Position numbers and translations under genes: made by a program. From contig JACKDE010000003.1 in the NCBI GenBank assembly GCA_020633675.1, forward strand, positions 310,001-374,000: a stretch of DNA of 64,000 nt. The letters run 5' to 3'. Source of the DNA: Deferribacteres bacterium. Its GTDB lineage: Bacteria > Zhuqueibacterota > Zhuqueibacteria > Zhuqueibacterales > Geothermadaptataceae. Position 1 is the stretch's first letter, and each line of letters begins with the position of its first letter. Under the pieces are notes generated by a model. It did no database searches. It was not told the origin of the DNA and saw only the letters and a program-made list of their open reading frames with translations. Positions 25,015 through 34,300 of the stretch are shown piece after piece.

Positions 25015-25779
25015 TTACTTGGCATTTCCCGGAGCCGCATCCAGGAGGCGAATGCGGATATTGCGGTACCACACCTCATTGCCGTGATCCTGCAGCGCAA
25101 TGTGTCCAGTACGATTTTTGCCATAGTTAGACATTTTACTAAATTTGCTGTTTGCGACCAGTTCGTTCCACCCAGGGCTGTGTAGCTCATACGCCACAAG
25201 TTTTTCGCCATTCAACCATTGTTCGACATGATTGCCCTGTACCACGATGCGCGCCTCATTGTACTCGCCCACCGGCCGTGTCACATCTCGCGATGGGGCA
25301 TGCAATGCATAATTGGAGCCAGCGGAAGTCAGCGGATTTTTGCCATCCTTGTGCGCGCCATTGTCCAGCACCTGCATTTCCGGGCCGGTAAAATAGGTGG
25401 CGGTATCGTCTTCACTGACGCGATAAAAGATACCACTGTTACCGCCGGGGGAAATTTTCCATTCCAGTGCCAGCTCAAAGTCCGCAAACTGGTGCGTGGT
25501 AACAATATCTCCCTTGCCTTTGCCATCGAAGTAAAGCTCGCCTTCATCCGTCACGTGCCAACCCGTTGGCATCTTGTGCATGCGATAGCCGCGCCAGCCT
25601 TCAAGAGTCTTGCCATCGAACAACGAAATCCAGCCATCGGCATCCGCTACTAAATTTGCATTATCCGGAATGTCGACAGCGAATGGCTCCATTCTGGCTT
25701 GATTTTTTGCACCATCTCCCCCGTTCTGACAGCCTGCAAGTGCCGCCAACATTGCGATTGCAGCAAAAATCCGTCTCAT
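25015..25779 (-). CDS. DUF1080 lipoprotein (3-keto-disaccharide hydrolase-like)
   Basis: A 254-residue lipoprotein (MRRIFAAIAMLAALAGC, lipobox LAGC). Its jelly-roll domain has WISLFDGKTLEGWRGYRM, GWHVTDEGELYFDG, FADFELALEWKISPGGNSGIFYRV, PEMQVLDNGAH and the ending HIALQDHGNEVWYRNIRIRLL. It shares the fold and key motifs with the adjacent exported paralogue but differs in localisation, which suggests division of labour on one class of glycoside at the envelope. Close paralogy is seen; substrate is unknown. Confidence 0.8.
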   Translation of the reverse strand: MRRIFAAIAMLAALAGCQNGGDGAKNQARMEPFAVDIPDNANLVADADGWISLFDGKTLEGWRGYRMHKMPTGWHVTDEGELYFDGKGKGDIVTTHQFADFELALEWKISPGGNSGIFYRVSEDDTATYFTGPEMQVLDNGAHKDGKNPLTSAGSNYALHAPSRDVTRPVGEYNEARIVVQGNHVEQWLNGEKLVAYELHSPGWNELVANSKFSKMSNYGKNRTGHIALQDHGNEVWYRNIRIRLLDAAPGNAK

Positions 25780-25896
25780 TCTTCCGCCTCCTCAGTTAGA
25801 CTTTTTCAACATGTTGGTAAATCTATCAACTCATCGCGCAAGCCGACAAATTAATCGAATGTCGCGGTTGCCGCAAGCAATAAAGTTCAAGTGAGT

Positions 25897-25929
25897 CAGA
25901 TTTGCAAAAATCTGTCTGATCCTTATAAT
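25897..25929 (+). promoter_or_regulatory. Predicted promoter with overlapping dyad upstream of the amidohydrolase gene
   Basis: TTGCAA (25902-25907), a 16-nt spacer and a perfect TATAAT (25924-25929). The palindrome CAGATTT-GCAA-AAATCTG (25897-25914) covers the -35 hexamer and could be an operator. It lies in the 284-nt region between this gene and the divergent DUF1080 lipoprotein gene. Confidence 0.45.
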
Positions 25930-26063
25930 GGACTCATTGTTTTTCAACAGCGCTCAGCTTGAATCGCTTGTTTTTAAGCAGACATATTGCAATTTTGTTG
26001 AATTCAAGATTTTACACTTTTCACTATCTGTCAATGCATTTACTTATCAGGAGCATTCAAAAA

Positions 26064-27845
26064 ATGTTGCTTCATCTAAAATCAAAATCAATCGTAATTT
26101 CTATGCTTACTGGCTGTCTATTTCAATTTGGGTTTACTTCGCTTCTCGGCATTACACTATTTTTGTCTTGCCAGTCACCGCAAAAAGCCGATCTCATCCT
26201 CATCAATGGCAAGGTCTTTACATACACGTGGGATGATCCGGCTGGCGATGGCAGCCCCGCAGCCAACGCCCCATACGTTGACGGCGTGTTGCAGCCGGAT
26301 GCTGAAGCCGTGGCCATCCGCGACAGCAAAATCATCTTTGTCGGTAGCGCCGCCAAAGCACTGACGTTGAAGAGCGAAAACACCGAGATCGTAGATGTGG
26401 GTGGCGGCACGATTTTACCTGGATTGGTCGATTCGCACACTCACGTTGCCGAGTTGGGCGCTAAACTGACACGCGTCGATTTGACCGATGTCGAAAGCGA
26501 ACAGCAAGCCGTTGCACTGGTTGCCGGGCATGCGAAATCTGTGCCTGCAGGGGATTGGATCATCGCTCAGGGTTGGGATGAAGGCGCATGGGCGCAGAAT
26601 TACCCTGATAAAAATTTGCTGACCGAAAAAGTACCCAGGCATCCGGTGCTGATGCGCAGCCTGCACGGTTTTGCTGTGTGGTGCAACCAAATGGCGCTCG
26701 ACCGTGCCGGCATCGACTCGAATACCGAAACACCGGTCGGCGGAGAAATCCACAAAAATGCTGCAGGCCAACCCAACGGACTGTTTCTGAATCGTGCGAC
26801 CACGCTGCTCGACGCAGCGGTGCCGCCGCCAACACAGGCACAAATCAAACAAATGTTGCTTGCCGGACTCAAAGAAATGGCGCGCTCGGGCTATGCCGCT
26901 GTTCACGAGGCTGGTGTCGATAGCCAACATCTTGCAGCCTACCAGGCATTGCAGGATGAAGGGAAGCTGCCAATTCGCGTGTATGTCATGCTGAGCGCTC
27001 GCGATGAATCGCTTATTCGCGAATGGACGACTCGAGGCCCATGGCGCTCTGATGACAATATGCTGTTCGTGCAGTCTGTGAAAGCCTACTACGATGGCGC
27101 GCTTGGCTCTCGCGGCGCTCGATTGCTAGAGCCTTACAGCGACCAGCCGGGGCATTTTGGTGTCAGCGGCGATGGTTATGGCTTTGACCAGGATTTGGTT
27201 GCGGACATCATGCAGGCCGGCTTTCAGGTCGGCATCCACGCCATCGGCGACGCCGGCAACCGCGAGACCCTGGATTTTTTCGAGAAAGCCCTTTCCAGAC
27301 ATCCCAAGCTGCAGCAAAACCGTCACCGCATCGAGCATGCCCAAGTTGTGCATCCCGCTGATTTTTCCCGCTTCCGGCAGATGGAAATTATCGCTTCGAT
27401 GGAGCCGCCGCACGCTGTCGAAGACAAATCCTGGGCAGAGGAACGTCTCGGTCCGCAGCGTATCAAAGGCGCATACGCGTGGCGCACCTTTCGCGAGGCT
27501 GGCGTGCCGCTGATTTTCAACTCCGATCTCAGTGGTTCTGATCACAATATTTTCTATGGCCTGCACTCGGCCATCACCCGTCGCGACAAAAATTTGCAGC
27601 CGCCAGCAGGCTGGTATACCGAGCAAACCATGACGCCGGAGGAAGCGGTGCGTGGCTACTCCTCTTGGGCAGCCTATGCCTCCTTTCTTGAAAACGAGAC
27701 CGGCACCATCGAAATCGGCAAATGGGCTGATCTCACCGTGCTCGATCTCGACCCGCATGAAACCGGTGTACACGCTCCTGATGATCTGCTGAATGGAAAT
27801 GCGATTTTAACAATCGTCAGCGGCAAGATTGTTTACGGGGAGTGA
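26064..27845 (+). CDS. Amidohydrolase family 3 (YtcJ-like) lipoprotein
   Basis: A 593-residue metal-dependent hydrolase of the amidohydrolase superfamily. A signal ends at a cysteine in GITLFLSCQS, so it is probably lipid-anchored. The TIM barrel carries VDSHTHVAELG (metal His-x-His), VKAYYDGALGSRGA, VGIHAIGDAGN, RIEHAQVV and FNSDLSGSD. The C-terminal sandwich has GTIEIGKWADLTVLDLDP. The substrate of YtcJ-type enzymes is mostly unknown (N-acyl or cyclic amides). I chose ATG 26064 because CAGGAG precedes it; the frame extends upstream to 25959. Confidence 0.85.
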   Translation: MLLHLKSKSIVISMLTGCLFQFGFTSLLGITLFLSCQSPQKADLILINGKVFTYTWDDPAGDGSPAANAPYVDGVLQPDAEAVAIRDSKIIFVGSAAKALTLKSENTEIVDVGGGTILPGLVDSHTHVAELGAKLTRVDLTDVESEQQAVALVAGHAKSVPAGDWIIAQGWDEGAWAQNYPDKNLLTEKVPRHPVLMRSLHGFAVWCNQMALDRAGIDSNTETPVGGEIHKNAAGQPNGLFLNRATTLLDAAVPPPTQAQIKQMLLAGLKEMARSGYAAVHEAGVDSQHLAAYQALQDEGKLPIRVYVMLSARDESLIREWTTRGPWRSDDNMLFVQSVKAYYDGALGSRGARLLEPYSDQPGHFGVSGDGYGFDQDLVADIMQAGFQVGIHAIGDAGNRETLDFFEKALSRHPKLQQNRHRIEHAQVVHPADFSRFRQMEIIASMEPPHAVEDKSWAEERLGPQRIKGAYAWRTFREAGVPLIFNSDLSGSDHNIFYGLHSAITRRDKNLQPPAGWYTEQTMTPEEAVRGYSSWAAYASFLENETGTIEIGKWADLTVLDLDPHETGVHAPDDLLNGNAILTIVSGKIVYGE

Positions 27846-27893
27846 GGTTTGAATCATTTGGGGACGCATTATGCGCAAAATTATATTGGGCTT

Positions 27894-27970
27894 GATGAAC
27901 AAGATTGGCAGGATTACATGATAGCAGTATCCTGCAATGACTCCACCATATCGTGTAAATCCTGTTCATC
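27894..27970. repeat. Inverted dispersed repeat in the gap after the amidohydrolase gene
   Basis: GATGAACAAGATTGGCAGG... and, inverted at 27950-27970, GATGAACAGGATTTACACGA are related arms of a hairpin of about 77 nt. Similar words (TTGGCAGGATAA, ATCAACAGGATT) occur at 60630-60660. The surrounding 311-nt gap (27846-28156) holds no other recognisable feature. Confidence 0.45.
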
Positions 27971-28156
27971 GCGTTTCAATTCCTTAAGACAACGCGCGGT
28001 GATCTAACATTTTGTGCAATTTCTATTTAACTTAGCCTTGCAGCGTACATTTTCTTCCAATCCAAATCTTAAATTCCACCAAATCCATGTTGGATTTCAT
28101 TGTATGATGGTGTACTTTCCCTGCCGAATTTTAAAAATCCGGAGATCCCTCACATT

Positions 28157-29632
28157 TTGTCGATAAAAAATCCTACTGCCGAGCAGATCAGCCTGACACT
28201 GAAAGCATTGCGCAACTCGATTTACGATGGTGTTTTCGCGCATCTTTTTGCCAACCTCACTGGCAGCATGTTTCTGCCGGCATTTGCGTTGGTTCTCGGT
28301 GCCAGCGCTGTTGAAATCGGCGTTCTGGCTGCTGCGCCCTTCTTTGCCACCGTCGTGCAGTTTTTTGGCGCCTTTCTGGTCGAAAAATACAATCAGCGCA
28401 AACGCATGGTGATTGTATTCGCCCTGTTATCCCGGATCGTCTGGCTGGTGGTGATTGCGGCCAGTTTGCTGCTGTCACTCGACAAGCCGGCTGTTCTGCT
28501 GCTGATTTTAATTCTGGTGGTGCTCAGCCATCATGCTTTGGCCTCGATTACCAGCATCGCCTGGTTGTCGTGGATGTCCGTGCTGGTGCCGGACGAAATC
28601 CGCGGCCGTTTTTTCGGCCTGCGCAATGCGACTTTGGGCGCTTTCAACATCGCACTGACTTTGTTAGCTGGACGCTTCCTGGACTGGCACAAGCTGCATT
28701 ACCCCGATTCCGCACCAACACAACCGTTCGACTGGCTGTTTACCGTCGCTGTGTTTTGTGGTTTGCTCAGCGTGATTTTCCTGGTGCGAAAACCTGCGCC
28801 ACCGCGCCATGTTTACGCTGAAAAAATCACCACCGGAGATTTGTACAAACTGCCGTTGTTAAATATCTCCTTCCGAAGGTTGGCCTGGTTTGCCGCCTTT
28901 TGGTCGGTCGGCGTGAAGATCGCTTCGCCATTTTTTATTGTGTATATGTTGCAAGTGCTACACTTTGATTACAGTTTCATCGCCATCCTGATCGTTTCGT
29001 CAGCATTTGCAGACATGGCAGGCATGTGGATGTGGGGGCAGTTTTCAGACCGGCTTGGCAACAAACCAGTGGTGGTCATCTCCGGCGTGTTTATTTCCGT
29101 TATTCCGATGCTATGGTTCATCAGCAGCCCGGATTTGCCGCACGTGCATTTGCTGATCATCGTGCTGCACCTGGTCAGCGGTTTTTTCTGGGCCGGCTTT
29201 AACCTGTGCTCGGTGAATCTGGTTTTTGCCATCGCTCCGAAAGAGCGCAACACCGGATATTTTGCACATTGGGCCGCTTTTAATGGCGTGGCTTCCGGAA
29301 TTGGGGCGATTTTGGGCGGCCTTGCCTTCGAGTACGCTCCCAACCTTTTTATGTCGCTGCAATTAAGCGCAGAAGCTGGATTTAAATCGATCTTCATCAT
29401 TTCTGCAGCCCTGCGGTTTGCCTCGCTGTTGCTGCTCAAAAATGTCACAGATCCGCGTGGCAAAAAAACCATGCGCGCCATCCGTATTTTACGCAATGTC
29501 AAAACCTGGGCTGGCTTGATGGGCTTCGATGGCATCCTGCACTACTTTTTGCCGGCGAAAAAGCCTAAAAAACAGAATGGCCGCTCGCCTTACTGGCCCA
29601 TCTGGCGATTTGGCCGCAGCAAAAGCCAGTGA
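28157..29632 (+). CDS. Major facilitator superfamily transporter
   Basis: About 491 residues with roughly twelve hydrophobic helices. MFS landmarks include LVPDEIRGRFFGLRNATLGAFN between helices and WGQFSDRLGNKPVVVISGVF (the D-R-x-G-x-K loop motif) at the start of the second half. The substrate cannot be predicted. No ATG fits: the best start is TTG 28157 after GGAG, and the frame extends to another TTG at 28100. The C-terminal tail (KKPKKQNGRSPYWPIWRFGRSKSQ) is basic and cytosolic. Confidence 0.8.
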   Translation: MSIKNPTAEQISLTLKALRNSIYDGVFAHLFANLTGSMFLPAFALVLGASAVEIGVLAAAPFFATVVQFFGAFLVEKYNQRKRMVIVFALLSRIVWLVVIAASLLLSLDKPAVLLLILILVVLSHHALASITSIAWLSWMSVLVPDEIRGRFFGLRNATLGAFNIALTLLAGRFLDWHKLHYPDSAPTQPFDWLFTVAVFCGLLSVIFLVRKPAPPRHVYAEKITTGDLYKLPLLNISFRRLAWFAAFWSVGVKIASPFFIVYMLQVLHFDYSFIAILIVSSAFADMAGMWMWGQFSDRLGNKPVVVISGVFISVIPMLWFISSPDLPHVHLLIIVLHLVSGFFWAGFNLCSVNLVFAIAPKERNTGYFAHWAAFNGVASGIGAILGGLAFEYAPNLFMSLQLSAEAGFKSIFIISAALRFASLLLLKNVTDPRGKKTMRAIRILRNVKTWAGLMGFDGILHYFLPAKKPKKQNGRSPYWPIWRFGRSKSQ

Positions 29633-29872
29633 CCATCCGTATTCGACCTGTTTCGGAAATCTGCTTTCAACATCTCTGCATCAACAGTGTCTTCATTTTA
29701 GCCTGCGTGGATCATGTGCCTGCCCAACCGATTTTGCTTGATTTTCGGCAAGGAATTATGGTTATTTCGTCGCTGCGCAGCTTTGTCGTTCAACGAAGTT
29801 GAGAATGCAGAAGCACGTGCGCTGTCTTTGCGCTCTGTGTTCAATGAAAGCATGACTGAAAGGAGAACCACA

Positions 29873-32014
29873 ATGTTGAGAAGGGTTGGCCTTTTGCTTT
29901 TTTCGATCAGTTTTATCGGCACGGTCTGGGCACAAAAAATGCAGTATCCCGAAACTCGCAAAGGCGAAATTGTCGAGAATTATCACGGCACTGAAGTTGC
30001 CGATCCTTTTCGCTGGCTGGAAGATTTGGACAGCGAAGAGACACACGCCTGGGTGGAAGCACAGAATAAAGTGACTTTCTCCTACCTTGATCAAATCCCT
30101 GAACGGGAGTGGCTCAAAAAACGGCTGACCGAACTTTGGAATTTCCCCAAATACGGTGTACCGTTTAAACGCGGCAAGCACTATTTTTATGCCAAAAACG
30201 ATGGGCTGCAGAATCAAAGCGTCTATTATAGGGTGAACTCCTTGCAGGATGATGAGCCCACAGTGCTTCTCGATCCGAATGCACTATCCGAAGATGGTAC
30301 GGTCGCGCTCACCACATTGGCGTTCAGCAAAGATGGTGAAAAGCTGGTGTATGGCACCAGTGCCAGTGGATCGGATTGGCGAACATTTCGCATCAGGGAC
30401 ATCGAAAGCGGTGAAGATTATGAAGAAGTGCTTGAATGGATCAAATTCAGTGGCGCGAGTTGGCAAAAAAACGCTGAGGGCTTTTATTACAGTCGCTATA
30501 GCCAACCAGATGCGGGTGATGCCTACGAGCAAGTCAATAAGAATCAAAAGCTTTTCTACCACAAGATCAATACACCACAAAATCAGGATATATTGATATA
30601 CGAGCGCCCGGATGATCCGGATCTTGGCTTCGCAGCTTCCGTAACAGACGATGGCGACTATCTGGCCATTTCCGTGTGGAAGGGCACGGATCGACGCAAT
30701 CGCTTTTATTACCTTGATACGCAGGCGGAAAAGCCGGAAATCGTCCGCTTGCTGGATGATTTCGACGCTGCCTATCAGTTTATTGGCAACACTGGTACGG
30801 AATTTTACTTTCTCACCGATCTCGATGCACCCAACAGCCGCCTGATCGCGGTCGATATCAGCCAGCCGCAGCGAGCCAGTTGGCGCGACTTGATTCCTGA
30901 GAGCAAGGCTGTATTACAATCTGTTTCGATTATCAATGGCCAGTTTGTTGTGAATGCGCTTGATGATGTCAAATCACGATTGACGATTCATGAGCTGGAC
31001 GGCACTTTTGTGAGAGAAATCAGCCTGCCAGCAATTGGCTCGGTCGGTAGTTTGAGCGGTGAGCGCGAAGACAACGAAATGTTCTATGCCTTCACCTCTT
31101 TCACTTACCCAACCACCATTTTTCGCTACGATTTCAAGAGTGGGCAGTCTGAAATTTTCCGTGCACCGGAAATTGATTTTGATGCAAGTAAATATGTAAC
31201 CAAACAGGTCTTTTACAGCAGCAAAGATGGCACACGCGTGCCGATGTTTATCGTGCATAAACGAAGCCTGCCAATGGACGGCAACAATCCGACCTACATG
31301 TATGCCTATGGCGGATTCAACATCAGTATGACGCCATCGTTTTCGATCAGCAACCTGGCCTGGCTGGAACAAGGCGGTATCTATGCCATGCCGAACCTGC
31401 GTGGTGGCGGAGAATATGGCGAGAAATGGCATGCCGCCGGCATGCTGGAAAAGAAACAAAATGTTTTCGATGACTTCATCGCGGCAGCCGAGTATTTGAT
31501 TCGGGAGGGCTACACATCGACGCCCAAATTGGCGATTGCTGGCGGCAGCAATGGCGGCCTGCTGACCGGCGCCAGCATCACACAGCGCCCCGATTTGTTT
31601 GGTGCGGCCATCGTCGCTGTGGGCGTGCTGGACATGCTGCGCTACCACAAATTTACCATCGGCTGGGCATGGGCATCCGAGTACGGCTCATCCGATAATC
31701 CGGAACAGTTTGAATTTTTGCGCAAATATTCACCGCTCCACAACATCGAAGCCGGCACAAGCTACCCACCAACACTGATCACAACCGCGGATCACGATGA
31801 CCGGGTGGTGCCGGGGCATTCGTACAAATTCGCTTCAGCTTTGCAGGCAGCCCAGGGCGGCAATGCGCCGGTCCTGATTCGCATTGAGACCAAAGCAGGA
31901 CATGGCGCCGGCAAGCCGACCAGCAAAATCATCGAAAGCGAAGCCGACAAGTGGGGCTTTTTGATGAAAGTGCTCGGCGTGGAGTTGAAGATGCAGCCGG
32001 AAAAGTCGATGTGA
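29873..32014 (+). CDS. Prolyl oligopeptidase (S9A), exported
   Basis: A 713-residue serine peptidase cleaving after proline in short peptides. A signal peptide (MLRRVGLLLFSISFIGTVWAQ) places it in the periplasm. The N-terminal part (YPETRKGEIVENYHGTEVADPFRWLED) and seven-blade propeller are typical. The alpha/beta hydrolase domain has the nucleophile in GGSNGGLL, the aspartate in DHDDRVVPGHSYKF and the histidine in KAGHGAGK. I chose ATG 29873 because AAGGAG precedes it. Complete and of normal length. Confidence 0.92.
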   Translation: MLRRVGLLLFSISFIGTVWAQKMQYPETRKGEIVENYHGTEVADPFRWLEDLDSEETHAWVEAQNKVTFSYLDQIPEREWLKKRLTELWNFPKYGVPFKRGKHYFYAKNDGLQNQSVYYRVNSLQDDEPTVLLDPNALSEDGTVALTTLAFSKDGEKLVYGTSASGSDWRTFRIRDIESGEDYEEVLEWIKFSGASWQKNAEGFYYSRYSQPDAGDAYEQVNKNQKLFYHKINTPQNQDILIYERPDDPDLGFAASVTDDGDYLAISVWKGTDRRNRFYYLDTQAEKPEIVRLLDDFDAAYQFIGNTGTEFYFLTDLDAPNSRLIAVDISQPQRASWRDLIPESKAVLQSVSIINGQFVVNALDDVKSRLTIHELDGTFVREISLPAIGSVGSLSGEREDNEMFYAFTSFTYPTTIFRYDFKSGQSEIFRAPEIDFDASKYVTKQVFYSSKDGTRVPMFIVHKRSLPMDGNNPTYMYAYGGFNISMTPSFSISNLAWLEQGGIYAMPNLRGGGEYGEKWHAAGMLEKKQNVFDDFIAAAEYLIREGYTSTPKLAIAGGSNGGLLTGASITQRPDLFGAAIVAVGVLDMLRYHKFTIGWAWASEYGSSDNPEQFEFLRKYSPLHNIEAGTSYPPTLITTADHDDRVVPGHSYKFASALQAAQGGNAPVLIRIETKAGHGAGKPTSKIIESEADKWGFLMKVLGVELKMQPEKSM

Positions 32015-32060
32015 TGAATTGGAACCCGGAGGCTGGAAACTGCAAAGACAGGAGACATCA

Positions 32061-32525
32061 ATGAAAACATTCTTCAAATTCATTCTTCTGGTCGTTGTCC
32101 TGAACATCGTTCGCTATTTTGTCGGTGGGCCGATTGAAGGTGTGACCATTATGGAGCCGATGCACGAAGTCATGCCGCTCTTTCCGGACACTTTTGACAA
32201 TGATTTCAGTACCACCGATTTTGCGCTATCATTCTTTTATAATTTCATGATGTGGTTCACAGCAACCTGGGTTTTTCACATCGCGCATCCGGCTGTGTCA
32301 GGCAATATGATTATGAAGAGCCTGAAGTTATTTGGATTGATGTGCTTGTTTTTCATCAGCCTGGCAGCTATATATATGAACCATTATGCGGATCCCATCA
32401 AGAAGTTTTATCTTTTCAGCATGCTGGATGCGATCATTGTTTTCACTGTGGTGGCGCTGGCGAATGGGCTGATTTACCCGAAACTTTTTGCAAAAAATGC
32501 GGCAAAAGAGATCAGCGCGAGCTGA
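32061..32525 (+). CDS. Small polytopic membrane protein, unknown function
   Basis: A 154-residue protein with about four hydrophobic helices: FFKFILLVVVLNIVRYFVGG, SFFYNFMMWFTATWVFHIA, LFGLMCLFFISLAAIYM and AIIVFTVVALANGLIYP. No catalytic motif or known family is recognised. CAGGAG precedes ATG 32061. It lies 46 nt after the prolyl oligopeptidase and 93 nt before the M28 peptidase on the same strand, so co-transcription with the peptidases is plausible. Confidence 0.55.
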   Translation: MKTFFKFILLVVVLNIVRYFVGGPIEGVTIMEPMHEVMPLFPDTFDNDFSTTDFALSFFYNFMMWFTATWVFHIAHPAVSGNMIMKSLKLFGLMCLFFISLAAIYMNHYADPIKKFYLFSMLDAIIVFTVVALANGLIYPKLFAKNAAKEISAS

Positions 32526-32618
32526 GTTGCCTTGCCGACTTAAAAACAACAAATCCTGTCGCGGTAAATCAAGTGCCGGGGCAAACACCAAAAATTCAAT
32601 TCTATTACCGGAGGATGC

Positions 32619-34196
32619 ATGAAAAAAGTCGTCACTCGATTCTTCATTGCCAGCATGTTATTGCTGAGTACAGGCCCTTTGTTTAGTCAAACATTGGCTA
32701 CCGATGATGAAGTGCTGAAAAACATTTGGACGGAAACGATGGACAATTCGCAACTCGAGCAACTGGCGCACGAGCTGCTGGATGTGATTGGGCCGCGATT
32801 GGTTGGTACCCCACAAATGAAAAATGCGCATGACTGGGCGGTACAGCTCTACAAAGATTGGGGCATTTCCGCCGAAATCCAGGAATGGGGCAAATGGCGT
32901 GGCTGGGAACGCGGCGTGACGCACATCGATTTGTTGGAACCGCGTGTTCGCACCCTTGAAGGCACGATGCTGGCATGGAGTCCGGGTACCAAAAAGAATG
33001 GTGTCACCGCAGGCCTGGTCGTTATGGCGGACGTGCAGGACTCTCTGGAGTTTGCCAACTGGCTGCCGAATGTCAAGGGCAAATTCGTAATGATTTCGAT
33101 GCCGCAACCGACCGGGCGCACCAATGAAAATTGGGAAGAATATGGCTTGAAAGATTCATTTGAGCGCATGAAAGCCGAACGCGATTCGCTAGAACAAAAC
33201 TGGCGGGCGCGCCTGCGCAACACCGGCTACGATCGCCGCTCGATTCATAACGCTTTTGAAGATGCCGGCGCCGCAGGCATTGTGACCTCAACATGGGCAA
33301 ACGGTTGGGGCGTGACGCGCATTTTTGGCACCACCACCAAGAAAATCCCGGTTGTCGATTTGAGCCTTGAAGACTATGCCTTGTTGTACCGGCTTGTCGA
33401 GCACGGCAACAATCCCAAAATCCGCGTGGTTGCGGAATCAAAATTTTTGGGTGAAGTACCGACCATGAATACCATCGCGACCATTCCGGGCACAGAAAAG
33501 CCGGATGAATATGTCATCCTGTCTGCACATTTCGACTCTTGGGACGGCTCGTCCGGAGCAACCGACAACGGCACCGGCACCATCACAATGATGGAGGCGA
33601 TGCGCATTTTGAAAAAATTCTATCCGAATCCCAAGCGCACTATCATTGCAGGGCACTGGGCTTCTGAAGAGCAAGGCTTGAATGGCTCGCGCGCCTTCGT
33701 CGAAGACAATCCCAAAATCGTCGAAAACCTGCAAGCTTTGTTCAATCAGGACAATGGAACAGGCCGCGTGACCAGATTGTCAGGTCAGGGCTTCATTAAT
33801 GCTGGCGAATACCTGTCGCGCTGGATTGCGCGTGTGCCCAGTGAAGTGACTGAGCACATCACCCTCACCTTTCCGGGAATGCCATCGGGCGGCGGCACAG
33901 ACCATGCATCTTTTGTGGCAGCGGGTGCGCCGGCGTTTGGCCTGAGCTCATTGAGTTGGGACTATTTTCGTTACACCTGGCACACCAATCGCGATACGTA
34001 TGACAAGCTTGTATTCGATGATCTCAAAAACAATGTAATCCTGGTTGCATCGCTGGCATATCTTGCTTCTGAAGATCCGGAATCAACCTCACGCGAACGA
34101 CGCGTACTACCGGTCAGCGAACGCACAGGCCGTCAACGTGAATGGCCGAGCGTGCGCAGCCCCGAACGTGCAGGCGGGCTGGAGAAAAAGGAATAA
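32619..34196 (+). CDS. M28-family metallopeptidase with PA domain, exported
   Basis: A 525-residue exported aminopeptidase- or carboxypeptidase-like enzyme. A signal peptide (MKKVVTRFFIASMLLLSTGPLFSQ) is followed by LLDVIGPRLVGTPQMKNAHDW. A protease-associated insert is present (about 95-265). The zinc site is VILSAHFDSWD (His), GATDNGTGTI (bridging Asp), ASEEQGLNGS (Glu-Glu) and YTWHTNRDTYDKL (His). The last 40 residues are Arg-rich and of low complexity. Together with the prolyl oligopeptidase it suggests periplasmic peptide scavenging. Confidence 0.88.
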   Translation: MKKVVTRFFIASMLLLSTGPLFSQTLATDDEVLKNIWTETMDNSQLEQLAHELLDVIGPRLVGTPQMKNAHDWAVQLYKDWGISAEIQEWGKWRGWERGVTHIDLLEPRVRTLEGTMLAWSPGTKKNGVTAGLVVMADVQDSLEFANWLPNVKGKFVMISMPQPTGRTNENWEEYGLKDSFERMKAERDSLEQNWRARLRNTGYDRRSIHNAFEDAGAAGIVTSTWANGWGVTRIFGTTTKKIPVVDLSLEDYALLYRLVEHGNNPKIRVVAESKFLGEVPTMNTIATIPGTEKPDEYVILSAHFDSWDGSSGATDNGTGTITMMEAMRILKKFYPNPKRTIIAGHWASEEQGLNGSRAFVEDNPKIVENLQALFNQDNGTGRVTRLSGQGFINAGEYLSRWIARVPSEVTEHITLTFPGMPSGGGTDHASFVAAGAPAFGLSSLSWDYFRYTWHTNRDTYDKLVFDDLKNNVILVASLAYLASEDPESTSRERRVLPVSERTGRQREWPSVRSPERAGGLEKKE

Positions 34197-34221
34197 CCAT
34201 CCAGCAAGCAAATATTTAATC

Positions 34222-34249
34222 GTAGAGACGCAAAATCTTGCGTCTCTAC
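34222..34249. repeat. 28-nt REP-like palindrome, second family member
   Basis: GTAGAGACGCAA-AATC-TTGCGTCTCTAC: a 12-bp stem with a 4-nt loop, 28 nt in all. Length and ends (GTAGRGRC...GYCYCTAC) match the RAYT-flanking palindromes at 817 and 1510, with a different centre. It lies between the M28 peptidase and PQQ-propeller genes and could also act as a transcription or mRNA boundary. Confidence 0.75.
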
Positions 34250-34300
34250 ATTTCATATCTTTGCAAACAACGTCATTGCGATTAAAATTTTGGTGAAAAT

